Source of the DNA: Alopecurus myosuroides
Lineage: Eukaryota; Streptophyta; Magnoliopsida; Poales; Poaceae
Length of the DNA: 64,000 bases
NCBI GenBank assembly: GCA_028641055.1
Contig: CM054062.1
Location: 233,938,376 to 234,002,375, forward strand
Reading direction: 5' to 3'
Numbering within the stretch: position 1 is the stretch's first letter; the number at the start of each line of letters is the position of its first letter. The notes below the pieces were generated by a model. That model worked only from the letters and a program-made list of their open reading frames with translations. It had not been told where the DNA came from and did not search any database. This document shows positions 11,008 through 22,861 of the stretch, piece by piece. Both the position numbers and the translations under genes were made by a program.

Positions 11008-13962
11008 TCATATCTGAACCGTGATGTGCCTTGTCTCGTCCCCCGGAGAAAGCGAGAAGGTGGACTGCGACGAGGTGTTGCCGTAGTTGACGGTGACGAC
11101 GTACTCCCCGAGGTAGCCGCTGAAGCTGTATGCGCCGTGGGCGTCGCTGGAGCCGGTGGCCTGCGCCGTCTGCCACTCCTGCAGCAGCCGGTCGACGACG
11201 TCCCCGACGGGCAGGTTGTTGAGGTTCCAGTCCGTGAGGCACATCTGGTAGCACCCGTTCTGGTGCAGCGCCGTCCATAGCATCACGCCGCTGACGGCCG
11301 GGTGCGCGTACGCCTCCCTCAGCACCTGCTCCAGGTACACGGCCTGCGTCTGCGCGTCGAACTTGTTGTTGATGTCGATCTCGGTGAACCAGATGGGCAG
11401 GTTGAGCGTGGCCAGCTTGTCGAGCACGGCCCTCATGTAGGGGATATTCGGCTTGGAGAAGTGGCCCTCGAGGCCGATCCCCTCCAGCACCGCGCCGCCG
11501 GCCCTGAGGTCCTTGAGCCTGGCCACGTAGGCGTCGACGGTGGAGGAGACGTCGTCGCAGGTCTCGATGACGTTGTACTCGTTCATGAAGAGCGTGGCGA
11601 GCGGGTCGGCGTCCTGCGCCACGCTGAAGAAGTCGACGGTCGCGTTGGGGCCCAGCCGCTGCTCGTAGAAGTTGTAGTGCAGCATCTCGTTGTTCACGTC
11701 CCAGTGCGCGAACTCGCCGCGGTACCGGGTCATGAGGCCCTGGATGCGCGTGTTCACGGCGGACCGGAGCTCCTCCGGCGAGAGGCCCTTCACCCACCGG
11801 GGCGTCGCGTCCTGGTTCTCCCAGAAGATGTTGTGCCCGCGCACCATCACGCGGTGGGACCGCACGAACGCCAGCATCTGGTCCGGCACGTCGAACCGGA
11901 GCAGCCCCGACGCCGGCTCCGTCGAGTACCACTTGAGCTCGTCCTCGAACACCGCCGCGTTGAACCGGTCCACGAACCATTTCTGGTAGGCGTCGTTTCC
12001 CAGGATGGTGGAGGCGATCGCGGACCCGAACGGGAAGTCCTTGGCGGTCTGCTGCACGGACACGGACGCGCCGACCACGCGCGTGCCGTGCGGATCCGCG
12101 ACGTGGATGGTGGCCATCCGCTTCCTCCTCTGCTTAACATACACCCCAAAAAAAAACAGATCAAATTATTCACTGCATCCAACTACTACTACTCGGGACG
12201 TCAGGTTGGCACGGCAGAGCAACAAGAAAGGTACCTTCCGGATCGTATCTTTTTGGTGCATGGACCATTGATCCGTGCTGAACGGCTGCAGCGAGGCACT
12301 CGCGACAGTGACCTTCATAGGGCTCCTATCAGCATTCTGAAAAGCGAAATTAAATTAACAGGGTGTCAGGCAAAACATCTCCAAGTTGTAGGCATCTCTC
12401 TATGGAATGGACGCGAATGTGCACCTGGAAGAAGATGACGGAGGTCTGAGTCGGCCAGTCCAGGACGAAGCCACCCTTGAGGAAAGACCAGCAGTCGCTC
12501 CTGGCAAGAACCGTCCCGATGCACCTCGTGCCGGAGTTGTCCGGGGCGAGCCTCGCGGTGATCAGAGCCGACGAAGAGCCTTCCAGTTTTATCCAACCTG
12601 CACAACGTAACACGGCGATTGAAGCTGATGGAACACAAGACTGAACTAGTCCAAGTGTGAGATATATAGGAGCTGATGTGGCAGAGCTCACCTGAGAAGG
12701 TGTACATTGTGGTCTTGTTGAGGTCGAAGACCACAAACGCCGGCGACAGGACGCCGGTCTCCGTCGTCTTGTACCCCGTCGGGTCGTCGCTGTTGCTGTA
12801 CCTCAGAATCCCGCCGTTGTACTGCGCCGGTTCCGGCTGGCCTCTGCACTGAACGCCATATGTAGATTGCAAAGATTTAATCACCGCAATACAGGAACTG
12901 ATTCTACGGGTGGTTTGCAAGGAGTGAAACGGTCTACTCTTCGTCGTCAGAGCTAGCATGCAGATTACACACCCGAAACTTTCTTCAGTCCCCCCCGTCC
13001 CGTGTACTACTAGTAATTGATTAATCACGGACATGACAGGCCGACAGCGACAAATTGACACAATCACACAAGAGACACAAAAGAGGTGCAGCTAACCAAA
13101 CCGCTAATGTGCAGTAAGCAGCTCATTTGCCGTGTCAGTTGGTCGACCTGAAAACGCATGTTAGGACTTGGCTTCCAAAGAAGGGTATCGGACAAACATG
13201 CTGAACTAACTCATCTTTGATACTTCTAATCATTTCGGAACATGACGAATTCCTAATACTTAAGTAGTAAGCAGTTAACCTGCAAAAAAAAAGTAGTAAG
13301 CAGTTAATTATACCATGAAAATCATGGCATAATAGTTGTCACTTGCTCCCTGTGATGATTTTTATTCTGTGGTAGGTTGGTGCGAGTGGGGTTGTGGTCT
13401 CCCCGCGCACACATGGGAACAAAACCGAAATAACTGAAGAAAACGTCAGGTGCACACTGTGGAAAGGAATTAAACGCTGGTGGTCCAATGGCGTCGACAT
13501 CCTCTTCCCCTCATCGTCTCCATAGTTCCAAACCCCACTACGAGTAGTTCCCAGAAGAGCATTGCCAGTTTGCCACCGTAACGAAGCAAGAAAGACCACA
13601 GCTTAACAGACTACAGTGTCAGCCTGTTCTAAAAAGCTTTGCAGCTACTGAAAGAAAGTACTTCATGGAAAGAAGAGAGGATCGTTCAGTGAGACTTACG
13701 TCCGTGTAGGCAGAGTAGTCGTACCAGCCAGCTGCATGCCATCCAAGAGTTGAATCAGTGTTACATATACTCCAATACACACATCAGAGAAAGAGCGACA
13801 GAACGGAAAGAATGCAGGAGCGGGAAGAAGAAACACACTTTTTTGACGGAGGAAAGGAGACTGACCAGGAGGCGCGGCGGCAACAAGCTCATTGCCGCAA
13901 TGCACCATCCACAGCACGAGAAACACCGCCGCGTGTTTCAGAGCGGAGCTACCGTTCCACAT
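11008..13962 (-). CDS. GH10 endo-1,4-beta-xylanase with N-terminal CBM22-like module
   Basis: Six exons read on the minus strand: 13962-13866, 13731-13700, 12848-12692, 12597-12425, 12336-12235 and 12129-11008. All introns are GT-AG and the phases agree, giving 560 residues. Residues 1-30 form a signal peptide with a hydrophobic core (AVFLVLWMV), so the enzyme should be secreted to the cell wall, where GH10 enzymes cut internal beta-1,4 links of xylan. Residues 44-165 fit the CBM22-like module of plant GH10 proteins (EPAQYNGGIL, MYTFSGWIKLEG, CWSFLKGGF). The catalytic barrel lies in the last exon: acid/base Glu about 335 in WDVNNE and nucleophile Glu about 437 in WFTEIDI, with RGHNIFWEN also present. 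No frame break is visible and the length is normal for plant family members. I built the exon joins by eye from splice sites and homology; exon 2 (32 nt) is the least certain. Confidence 0.88.
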
Positions 13963-14148
13963 CTTCCACCGGCGCTCTGCTCACCCAGCAGCTAGCTTCG
14001 TCTGCTCAGTCTCCCTGCTCTCGCTCTGAACGTACGAAGCTCTCAAGCTTCTCACGGGCTGGTGAATGCCTGAACAACAATGTATGTATGTATGCGTGCC
14101 TGTGCGTACCAGCTATATGATCGCAGCAATGAGAGCTACTCCAAGCAA

Positions 14149-14162
14149 GGATATATATAGCT
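14149..14162 (-). promoter_or_regulatory. TATA box of the xylanase gene
   Basis: The minus strand carries GCTATATATATCC here, about 190 bases upstream of the ATG at 13962. This leaves room for a 5' leader of about 160 nt that includes an ATGT microsatellite near 14080-14095. It is the best TATA candidate in the interval. Confidence 0.6.
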
Positions 14163-14666
14163 AGAAGCATAGGAGACGGCCAAGACGGGGCATTTCGACG
14201 TATGTGCGCCCGCCCCCTGGTGGCGCGGCCGCTCTGCTCGCACCTGGCGAGCTGCCATTGGCCAGCGCGGGTCACGGGCCGCCATGGGCGCCTACCACGT
14301 AGTAGCTGCTGCTACGCCTGGTCCTTAGATGAAGAAGCGGTGGCGTCGCGTCCTCGAGTGCCTCGTCTCGTTTGGTGCAGTGCCCTTGTGGTGCTTCCAA
14401 CACCGGGCCTAGCCAGCACGCACGCCGTGTTCGCTCAGTGGGTTCACATGCGTGTACTCTCAGGATCACAGGTCCTGCGAACAACAATAGTCATCGCCTC
14501 ATTCTGCTGTCTCGTTCTGGTCCCGTGGGAATTCTACCGCTGCAACAGTGCAGGCCTGGAAGTTTCTTCTGTTGCCTAGCTAGCTCCGGCACTGAATTTC
14601 ACCGCCCGTGTACACGTTAAATTCGAGTGGCGGTATAGCTCACTGCTCACCGTTTGCCGGCCGATA
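14163..14666. other. Intergenic, upstream of the xylanase gene
   Basis: Moderately GC-rich DNA between the xylanase promoter and the first Harbinger-type element. Several short ORFs overlap on both strands but none resembles a known protein. It probably contains distal promoter sequence. Confidence 0.4.
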
Positions 14667-16292
14667 GGCATCTCCAGTCGCCAACGGCGCCCCCAGGACG
14701 CAAAATAGCGCCGTTTTTCTACCGGTCGGCCCCCAGAACCCAAAATAGCACCGTTTCGGCGGAAATTAGTGTCGTCATACCCAGGCGGAACCCAGCCCAT
14801 TGGGTTCGGCCTGGGGGGCGGCGGAAGAAAAAGTGCACGTGGGCCAGCGCTGTCGGCGAGGGAGCGCTATTTGCCCCACTTTCCCCACCCCGACTCGGCT
14901 TTTTCTCTCGCTCGCCTCGCCGTCGCCACCCCGTCGGCCACACCCCACGTCGCCGCCGTCGGCCGCCATCACACACGAGCGGCGAGGCAAACCACCGCCG
15001 GCTTCTCCACCACATCGTCGCCGCCGTTTGCTCGCGTCTCCGCCGCGGAGGAGGTTGTGCCCGGTGAACCGCGTCCACCACCCGCAAGGTGTTCGATGTT
15101 CTGTCCGAGCCATGGACTCCGACGCCGAGGAGATGCTCGCCGAGCTCTTCGACGAGGAAGACCAGGCCGTCATCGACGATGAGGAACACCTGCTCGTCCT
15201 GAGCTGCCTGGCCAGATTGCAGGCCCAGGACGCCGAGCCGCGCCGCACTGGATCGAAGCCCGGTCACCGCAAGAGCAAGCCGAGGCAGCGGTACGAGGGC
15301 TACTGCATCCTCTACTCCGACTACTTCGCCGAGGATCCCACCAACGACGAGAAGGTGTTCCGGCGTCGTTTCAGGATTTAACGCACGCTCTTCCTCAAGA
15401 TCATGCATGTCATCCGGGCATTCATTCTATGGTATGCCTGGAAGTCACAACGACATCAATGTCTTGCAGTGCTCGAATGTCTTTGCCGAGCTTGTCGAAG
15501 GCCATGCCCCCCTGTGAACTATGAGATCAATGGACACCAGTATACAAAGGGGTACTATCTTGCAGATGGCATCTACCCGAAGTGGGCAACATTTGTGAAG
15601 AGCATCTCCAACCCTATCCCAGGAAGCGCAAAAGCTTGGTTTTCCAAGTGCCAGGAGGCTTGCAGGAAGGATGTTGAGCGGGCATTTGGTGCTCTGCAAT
15701 CTCGATTTGCTGTTGTAAGGTACCCAACTATGACTTGGTCGAAGTCCAACATGTGGGAGGTGATGCACTGTTGTGTGATCTTGCACAACATGATCATTGA
15801 GAGTGAGCGGGATGACCCGGTGCCTGACAGTGAGGCAAGCAACCATACTACCGGCAGGGCCCTCTTGCAACTGTTGATCACCAGGTGTCGGCTTCATGGA
15901 CAGACTTCCTCACGAAGCGACAGGAGATTCGACACGCTGCAACACACCATGCTGTGCAGAATGACCTGGTGCAGCATTTGTGGGCGCGAAAGGGGAATGA
16001 CAATGTTGAGAACGATGACGATGACTAGTGTAATTTATTTTTTTGTTTAAATTGTTGAACTATTTATTTGTGTGGCAAAACTCTATTTATTTGGTGGCAA
16101 AAGTTCAATTATTTGTGTGCCAAAACTCTACCTGCCCAAATTGGGCCGAATCGCCGGCTGGGGGGGGCGGCCTGGGTTTCACGGCTGGGAAACGCGCCCC
16201 CCCAGTTTCCAGAATAGCGCTGTTTCGCGCCGCGGCGGGAAAAATGGGGGGGGGGGGTTGCGTCCTGGGGGGCCGAACGGCTGGAGATGCCC
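14667..16292 (+). mobile_element. PIF/Harbinger element H1 (decayed)
   Basis: The left end GGCATCTCCAG and right end CTGGAGATGCC are inverted. The similarity continues inward: cccccaggacgcaaaa on the left against the inverse of gcgtcctggggggc on the right. The right end abuts TAA (16293-16295), which is also the left target copy of H2. The left flank reads gata and is not a clean TAA. The element encodes a broken transposase at 15112-16024. Confidence 0.8.
15112..16024 (+). pseudogene. PIF/Harbinger DDE transposase pseudogene
   Basis: The reading starts at MDSDAEEMLAELFDEE. It passes the conserved KPRQRYEGYCILYSDYFAED and FRRRF region and hits a stop (TAA at 15379-15381). It then continues with [10 protein letters not shown], jumps across a missing central block that should hold the first catalytic Asp, and resumes at [15 protein letters not shown] (second Asp). 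After a frameshift near 15515 it continues with [20 protein letters not shown] and [16 protein letters not shown] (catalytic Glu in DVERAFG), [15 protein letters not shown]. The order of blocks is that of plant PIF-type transposases (DDE_Tnp_4). An internal deletion, a stop and a frameshift make it non-functional. Confidence 0.85.
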
Positions 16293-16529
16293 TAAGAGCA
16301 TCTCCACCGGCATCCATCAAAAATGTGTCCGGCACCCCCAATTGTCCTCCTTTGGGGTGACCGGACCTGTGTCCGCCGATTTGGTGGGCGTGCTCCACAA
16401 CGGGCCCCCAAATTAGGACCCGTCATTGCAGTACTAAGAACAAACACATAGTGGGCAAACTGGGATGAACGCCATGGTGCACAGAAGGTTCAATTTTATT
16501 TAAAAAACAAATAATGGCGACGCAGCGCC

Positions 16530-16949
16530 CTACTCGTCGTGGTCCTCGTCGTCTTCCTCCTCCTCGCCGTCGCTGCCCTTCTCCTCGTCGTCCGTGCAGC
16601 AGGGGTGGCGGAGGCAAGTGGTATCATATATCTTGATACGCAGCTTGCCTCTCCCGGCGTAGCTGAAGGTGAGCATCCAACCCGGCCGCAACTAGTGCAT
16701 GCGGGTGAATGCAGCCCACCCATTGCCGAGTAACAGGTGGCCGTGGTGCCGGAACACGACGGCCACGCCGCGTTGGGGGCACCGTTCCAGCTGGAGGGTG
16801 AAGGAGACCGGCTCCCTGCCTTGGAGCAGGACGCCAAGCCTATCTGGCTGCCGCAACGAGTTGCCGAGTGGCTGCGAGAGGATGATGAAGAACTCGGGGA
16901 TGGCAACTCCTCCTTCGTCGTCGTTGTCCCTGTCGGGCTCGACCTCCAT
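16530..16949 (-). pseudogene. B3-domain-like protein gene, one in-frame stop, 5' side displaced
   Basis: Minus-strand reading of 139 codons plus stop, from MEVEPDRDNDDEGG. It shows a B3-like pattern: AIPEFFIILSQPLGNSLRQP, then REPVSFTLQLE, GNGWAAFTRMH, an in-frame TAG (16692-16694), LRPGWMLTFSYAGRGKLRIK, YDTTCLRHPCC, and an acidic tail ending EDHDE. B3 domains bind DNA in plant transcription factors. The GW..F, L..G and F.Y.G spacing is what I rely on. The retrotransposon at 16950 begins exactly at this ATG (target copy tccat covers the start codon), so the promoter and any upstream codons now lie 10.7 kb away at 27692-27900. An open frame also runs into the ATG from that side. The family assignment is by eye and moderately sure. 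Confidence 0.55.
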
Positions 16950-17907
16950 TGAACGGACAACGACGTCGCCTAGAGGGGGGGGGTGAATAGGCGATTAAAA
17001 CTTTTCCGGTTAATGCTTGCTAAATGCGGAAATAAACTAGGTGTTTAAATTAACAAGCATACAACCTAAATATTCTAGGGTAAACTAGATGAACAAATAA
17101 CTTATGCTAAGCAAGACAAGTAACAAGGTGATAGCAAGATATATAACTTCAAGCTCGAAGGCTATCACAATGTAAATTGCATAAGTAAAAAGCTCGGGTA
17201 TAGAAATAACCGAGGCACACGGAGACGAAGATGTATTCCCGAGTTCCTCCCACAAAGGGGAGTACGTCTCGTTGGAGGGGTGTGAGCTCACCACGAAGGC
17301 CTACTCAACGCCACAAAGGCCTCACCCTATTCTCCGATGAACCCCGCCACAAAGGCCTAGTTCACCTTCCACTATTGGCAACCTTCAAACCCGAGGCACG
17401 CATCCACAACTCAATTGGAGGCTCTCGGTGTCACCACAATCTTGGGGCACGCATCCACAACTCAATTGGAGGCTCCCAAGAACACCACAAGTCGTCTAGG
17501 GTCCAAGACCCAAGAGTAACAAGCTCACAAACTTTCAACTTCCACGAATCCTCGTGGAGAGAGCAAACCGATGCAACCGATGCAAATGGCAAGAGCACAA
17601 GTGCTCAAATCCTTCACTCTCAAATTCCAACAAAGCAACAAATGCTTATGGGGGAATAAGAGAGGAAGAACAATGGAGGAGAAACACCAAGAACTCCAAG
17701 ATCAAGATCTACTAAGTTTCCCTCACTAAGAAGGAAGATGGATTGGTGGAAATGTAGATCTAGATCTCCTCTACCTTCTCCCTCAAAGATATGCAAGAAT
17801 CATAGGAGGGATTGGGAGAGGGGCAAGCTTTCCAAGGTCAACAATGGTGGGAGAGAAGGGGAAAAACGTGCTTGGAATGCTTGGGGACCAATGGGGAAGA
17901 AAGCCCC

Positions 17908-18086
17908 CTTAAATAGGTCCCCACAAGAACTAGCCGTTGTGCAGGAATTTTGGGACCGGAATATCCGGTCCGAAGTGAATAATCCGGATCAAATAATCCG
18001 GTTCACTCCAGAACGAAAACTGGTCTGAAATCCGTCGAAACCGGATTATCCGGTATGCCCCGAAAAATCCGGTTTCCAATAATCCG
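17908..18086 (-). promoter_or_regulatory. LTR promoter: TATA-like box with upstream ATCCGG repeat cluster
   Basis: On the minus strand CCTATTTAAGGG (about 17908-17917) resembles a TATA box. Within the 135 bases upstream of it (17953-18086) the motif CCGGAT or its inverse occurs eight times, several as back-to-back palindromes such as CCGGATAATCCGG. The identical array is present in the other LTR at 26184-26362. I infer a transcription-factor-bound enhancer; the motif itself is directly visible. Confidence 0.5.
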
Positions 18087-18867
18087 GTTCAAGTCAGTAC
18101 CGAAAAATGGCTCAACTAGAAACTTCATAACTTTTGCGTCCGGACTCCGTTTTTGATGATCTTTGGCTCGTTGAGTTCGTAATGAAAAACTCTACAAGAT
18201 CATGCAGAGAAACATCACTGCCCAACAATGTAAACTAAAACCAAATATAGAAATGTTTAACCTCTCTAAAAGGAACAACCGGTAAAACTTCCAACACGAA
18301 AACTCACATAACTTTTGCGAATGAATTCCGAATTAGGTGAGTCCAAATGCATTGGAAAGATAACAACAAGGAGTATCCAAATAAAAGGTGAAAATATTGA
18401 TACCTCAAAGTATGGAGAAGTTACCACACATGGAAGGTGTGGGAACATTCTCAAAGACGAACGGAATATTTTCACCACCAAAAACGCAACAAAGTTTTCT
18501 TACAAAATCCGTTTTCGAGAAACCAAGGCTTGTCATGAAGATCACGACAAGCACTAAAACCCAAAGGAGACAAAAGCCAAATAAGAACCAAGAAAGATTA
18601 TATGCAAGGTATGCAAAGGTTTGAGCTCTCCATAACGATTCGATCGAGTTACTCACTTGAGAGCCCCTCTTGATAGTACGACTATCTATCCTATAACCCG
18701 GTCTCCCAAAGACACGAGACCGGTAAAATAGAAAACCTATCAAGATTATACCTTTGCCTTGAGCATTCCACTTGAGCTAGATGATGACGATCTTGACTCT
18801 CTCAAGTTGGATCTTCTTTCTTGATTGCGCTTGCTAGCACAAACTCCGCTTCATGAAGACTTGCAAG

Positions 18868-18929
18868 TTGCTCCCCCATACACCATTATGGGAGAGACTA
18901 GCTCCCCCATACACCATTATGGGAGAGAC
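18868..18929. repeat. 31-bp tandem duplication inside the LTR
   Basis: Two adjacent copies of a 31-bp unit beginning gctcccccatacaccatta and ending tgggagagac. Each unit has inverted ends (ctccca/tgggag), so it could fold. The same arrangement occurs in the second LTR at 27144-27205. Confidence 0.7.
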
Positions 18930-19415
18930 CCTTCGGCAAATCTTCACAAGGCCACAATCTCCAAAAGGGTGGCAAGCAGATATCTTCTAGATGCTTCACT
19001 TGAGCTTCCACGTCAAGCTCGATGACAAACACCGCTTGACGACGACATAGTCCATGGGCATGAGATACACAATCCCACTTGGTACAACTAGTAGCTTTGT
19101 GTGTTGATCGCTTGCTTGATCAACCTTGTATCTTTGCTTCTCACTTCTAAAGATGATGTCTTGAAGATGATAATGAAAGATCACCTAATCCTTTTCTTCA
19201 AGACATACTAGCAATAAGCTCAACTCAAACCATGACCATTCTTCATATAAATCCTTGAATGTAACAATGGCCATCAAGGAAGCTAATAGAGTTCAACACA
19301 TGAACTCCATTATTTCCTATGAACAAGATCTACAAAGATAACTCAATGCAAACATTAGTCCATAAGGATTGTCATTAATTACCAAAACCACATATGGAGG
19401 AACCATGCGCTTTCA

Positions 19416-19429
19416 ATCTCCCCCATTTT
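19416..19429 (-). other. Polypurine tract of the gag-only Copia-type element
   Basis: On the minus strand AAAATGGGGGAGAT lies directly before the 3' LTR start. This is the usual plus-strand primer position and confirms the orientation. Confidence 0.75.
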
Positions 19430-22400
19430 GGTAATTGATGACAATCCCTTTTTACGAGGGTTTATATGATGAATAAAGCAAACATGCTAAACAAGAGCAA
19501 GGATGCAATAGCATGGAAAGGCAAATGCTTAAGAACAAAACTAAAGCATAAACCAAATTCCCTTAAACCCTCTAAACTTCTCCCCCATTGGCATCCATTG
19601 CCGAAATGGGCAAAAAGGTTAGAAGGCCAATATAGTAAGAGCTCCCCCATAGTGTATGCATTCCTCATGATATGAGTGAAAACAAGTGCATATCTCCATC
19701 TATGAATAGATGGAGGGAGATCAAACTATATTGAGGATCCAAAGATTTACAAGAAAAATCAAATTGAAGGATACTTTCACAAAGAAGCAACCAACCAAAG
19801 GATCCGAAAAACCAATTGACCAAAATCAATATTTTGATAAGATCAACCAAGTGTTCTAGAAAACAATAGGGAACTCCCCAAGGTACATGCACAATGTTAG
19901 ATTTGAATTACTATATAGTGTGCACAACATGGAATCATCACTCCCTTCTAGATAATTTTGAACACAAACAAGAGCAAGATAATAGATTGGAGATGAAGCA
20001 AAGCAACTTGCAAACAAACAAAAGTTGAGCAATGAAGATCAAGAAGTGACAAATAAATACTTACTCAACCGAAATATATGCGTGTGACAAGGAAAAACAT
20101 TTTTAGGAGACTAATAGGATGATAGAATCATCAACATAGTCTTTCAATATAGGAGGCACATAGTGCATATCATGTCTTTCCCATACACACAAACCATCAA
20201 ATGATAAAACACATAGGTCCACAAGCTTATTAAGATTCAAAAGGAATACCAAAAGAAAAGCAAGGCTTGTGCCTTTTAGGAACCACCAAGGAATATAAAG
20301 CAATAAAAAGTGGTCACTAAAGAAATAGAATATCAATTAAAGATGTAACTATTATCGTGTGTATAAGTTTCTAAGTGGACAACAATCACAAAGATATATA
20401 TCCACAAAGAAACATGCACACACAAAATAGGTACAAAGGTGAAGAACATGATATCCAAGAGAGGTTCATTAATATACCAATAAGATTTTTGCTTGAAAGC
20501 AAAGCACTAAGCTTAGTTTAATCTTAAGGGGATATAGATGAACACACAAAACTCATCAAAGCATCACAAATATCACAAGGGAAAAGTGATAGTTGGAATG
20601 CTTCGAGAAAGGTAACACATATCACAAAAGGTTCAAATGGTTTTTGAGAATTCATCAATATTGCATATGAGAGACTTCAAGTAGAAGTTGCTAGATTAAT
20701 ATACTCGGGATTGGTGAATCATGAAAATGACTATAAATATCCCCATAGTATGTAATCATCCCGGCTTACTCATAGTTGCAATAAAGATGCTTTTGAAAAG
20801 ACATTTGCAAGAACCAAATGAAATGCAACAAATGGAATTCATGCCAAGATGCAACCTACACAAGGTTGAAATCTAGAAATGTATGCATGAGATAGATACT
20901 TGTTACCGAGACGACATTGGTGATGAAGAGGATGCGAGTTTGATAATCATCGAAGCTTGACTCCTATAATACCATGGTGAGAACACCTTCCTTATGAATG
21001 GAGAAAGCAACCAAAGTATCTCCATTGTACCTAAAACAAAATTAAAGTACAAAATGGTACCCAAACTCATTGGGTCCGAAGTAGTTAGAACAACTACAAT
21101 ACATAGGACAAACTCCACATAAATATGTGCATATTGATATGAATTTGAATATCATGCACATCTTAGCCATTTAGGATTTGATGGAGTTTATCCTATATAT
21201 TGGATCAACGAAAGTAAGCATGCCAAAAGATATATAGTAAATATGCATGCACAAAACTTTCAAGAACCAAAACAAGATACAAATTGGACAAAGAACTAAT
21301 TAAACCAAGAAGCCACTCACAAGAGTGAAAAGAAAGAGAATTGTCCAAAATATATCAAGACCCAAATCAACACATGATTGAGGAAACCAACATAGAGAGG
21401 ATACCAAAAAAAACATAAAAGAGTGAACAAACCCTCTACACTTTTCATGATAGCACACAAAGTACCAAGACGAAAAGTGTTTGTCTTCCAAAGAGACAAG
21501 TCATTGGGAAAACAAACAAATTTAAAGACAACAAGTGTTCAAACGCATATAGGATAGTTCTTCCAATAATAGTGCATTATTTATGATCTTGCATTTGAAT
21601 ACAAAATGCACACAATGGAATCATTACTCTCCATATATATTATTCAAACACTAGTCATGTTTAAATAAAATCAATTAGATGCAATACCAATTTAAGGAAT
21701 GGTGATCTACTCAATGTAGGATAGCTTCCCCAAGAATAGTGCAACACAAAGAAGTATGACTTTGAACACAAGTGCACAAGTATGGGTTCATTGCTTTTCC
21801 TAACTCAAGAAAGCATGAAACAAATTTTGAGTAGAGCAAGGAAGACACAAAGTAGTTTGAACCAAACAAATCCTTGGCAAGAAACAAGGCAATATTAGAG
21901 CAATGGCCAAAGTAAATATGATCAATAAACTTACCACAAATTATTATAACTTTTCAAAGACAAGAGATGTATGGAGTTATTTCTCGGTGGTAGATTTGTT
22001 CACAATCATATTCACAAAACATAAGCATGTGGTAAAAGATAGGAATAAAAACATGCTTAGATAGAGATTCTTGAAGGCTTCAAATAAAACTCGAAAAAGC
22101 AAGGCAACAAGAAACTCTCTAACAAACAAGATACCAAAGAAGAGAGACACAAGATATTTTAAGTAAAAATGGAACTTGTTTGAGCAACATGCCACTTAGG
22201 AACAAGATAACTAACAATATCAACTCTAGGTGGCAATACCTCAAATGTTCACATTTTCTAGGCTTGTAATATGCACATAGCTTATTACTCCCCCATAATG
22301 TGATAATCCATTTTTTTTAACAAGAGGCAAAGAAAATAAATCCAACTAGGGAAAGCTAATGGACATTTAGAAATGAATTTCTCATGAGAATGACATACCA

Positions 22401-22861
22401 CATAGAGAATATATAATATGATATATCAACACTAAGTGGCATTCCTCATGTACACACATTTTAGGATATTAAAGTGCAAAGCATATTACTCCCCCCAAAA
22501 TGGGATAGTCCATTAATCTCCCAAAGAGTCAACTAAGATAAGCAATGAAAGCAATGAAGGCTCAACACAAAGAACACAAGTACATGGAGTGCAAACCAAC
22601 AAACATAACTAGATTACTCAAGATAGGTAAGTAGGAAGCACAACATATACAAACACATGCTAGAAACAAAACTAACATATGCAAGGGAGCAAGCAACTTT
22701 CAATGTATATAGAATTAAATACAAGTTACCGCTTGGAGGAACAATGGGCAAGAGATATATATAATCCAAGTGACTTGGCTTGAGAAAATATAATTGATGA
22801 AGATCCCTTAATTCTTCATAAAATAGTCAAGTCTCCAATGCCCTCCAACAACACCTATTGA
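19430..22861 (-). other. Non-coding internal region where pol would be expected
   Basis: About 3.4 kb of AT-rich sequence between gag and the 3' LTR. No ORF longer than about 77 codons exists on either strand, and no reverse transcriptase, integrase or protease motif is recognisable. Because the element inserted recently, pol was absent before insertion rather than lost by decay here. Confidence 0.7.

Larger units (their letters stand above)
16950..19415 (-). repeat. 3' LTR of the gag-only Copia-type element
   Basis: 2466 bp; on the minus strand it starts TGAAAGCGCATGG (19415) and ends CCGTTCA (16950). It ends exactly where the B3-like start codon begins. It contains a TATA-like box at 17908-17915, an upstream ATCCGG cluster and a 31-bp tandem duplication. 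Confidence 0.9.

Noticed and set aside
11302..12438. 378-codon plus-strand ORF and other long frames opposite the xylanase exon
   Set aside because: They are antisense shadows of the GC-rich last exon of the GH10 gene, with Arg/Val-rich low-complexity translation and no domain.
16496..16960. 154-codon minus-strand ORF covering the B3-like region
   Set aside because: It starts inside the inserted LTR and is Ser/Arg-rich; the neighbouring frame with the B3-like pattern and acidic tail is the plausible original one.
17231..17659. 142-codon plus-strand ORF in the 2466-bp LTR, repeated at 25507-25935
   Set aside because: Identical only because the LTRs are identical; it is antisense to the element, rich in short repeats and has no recognisable domain.
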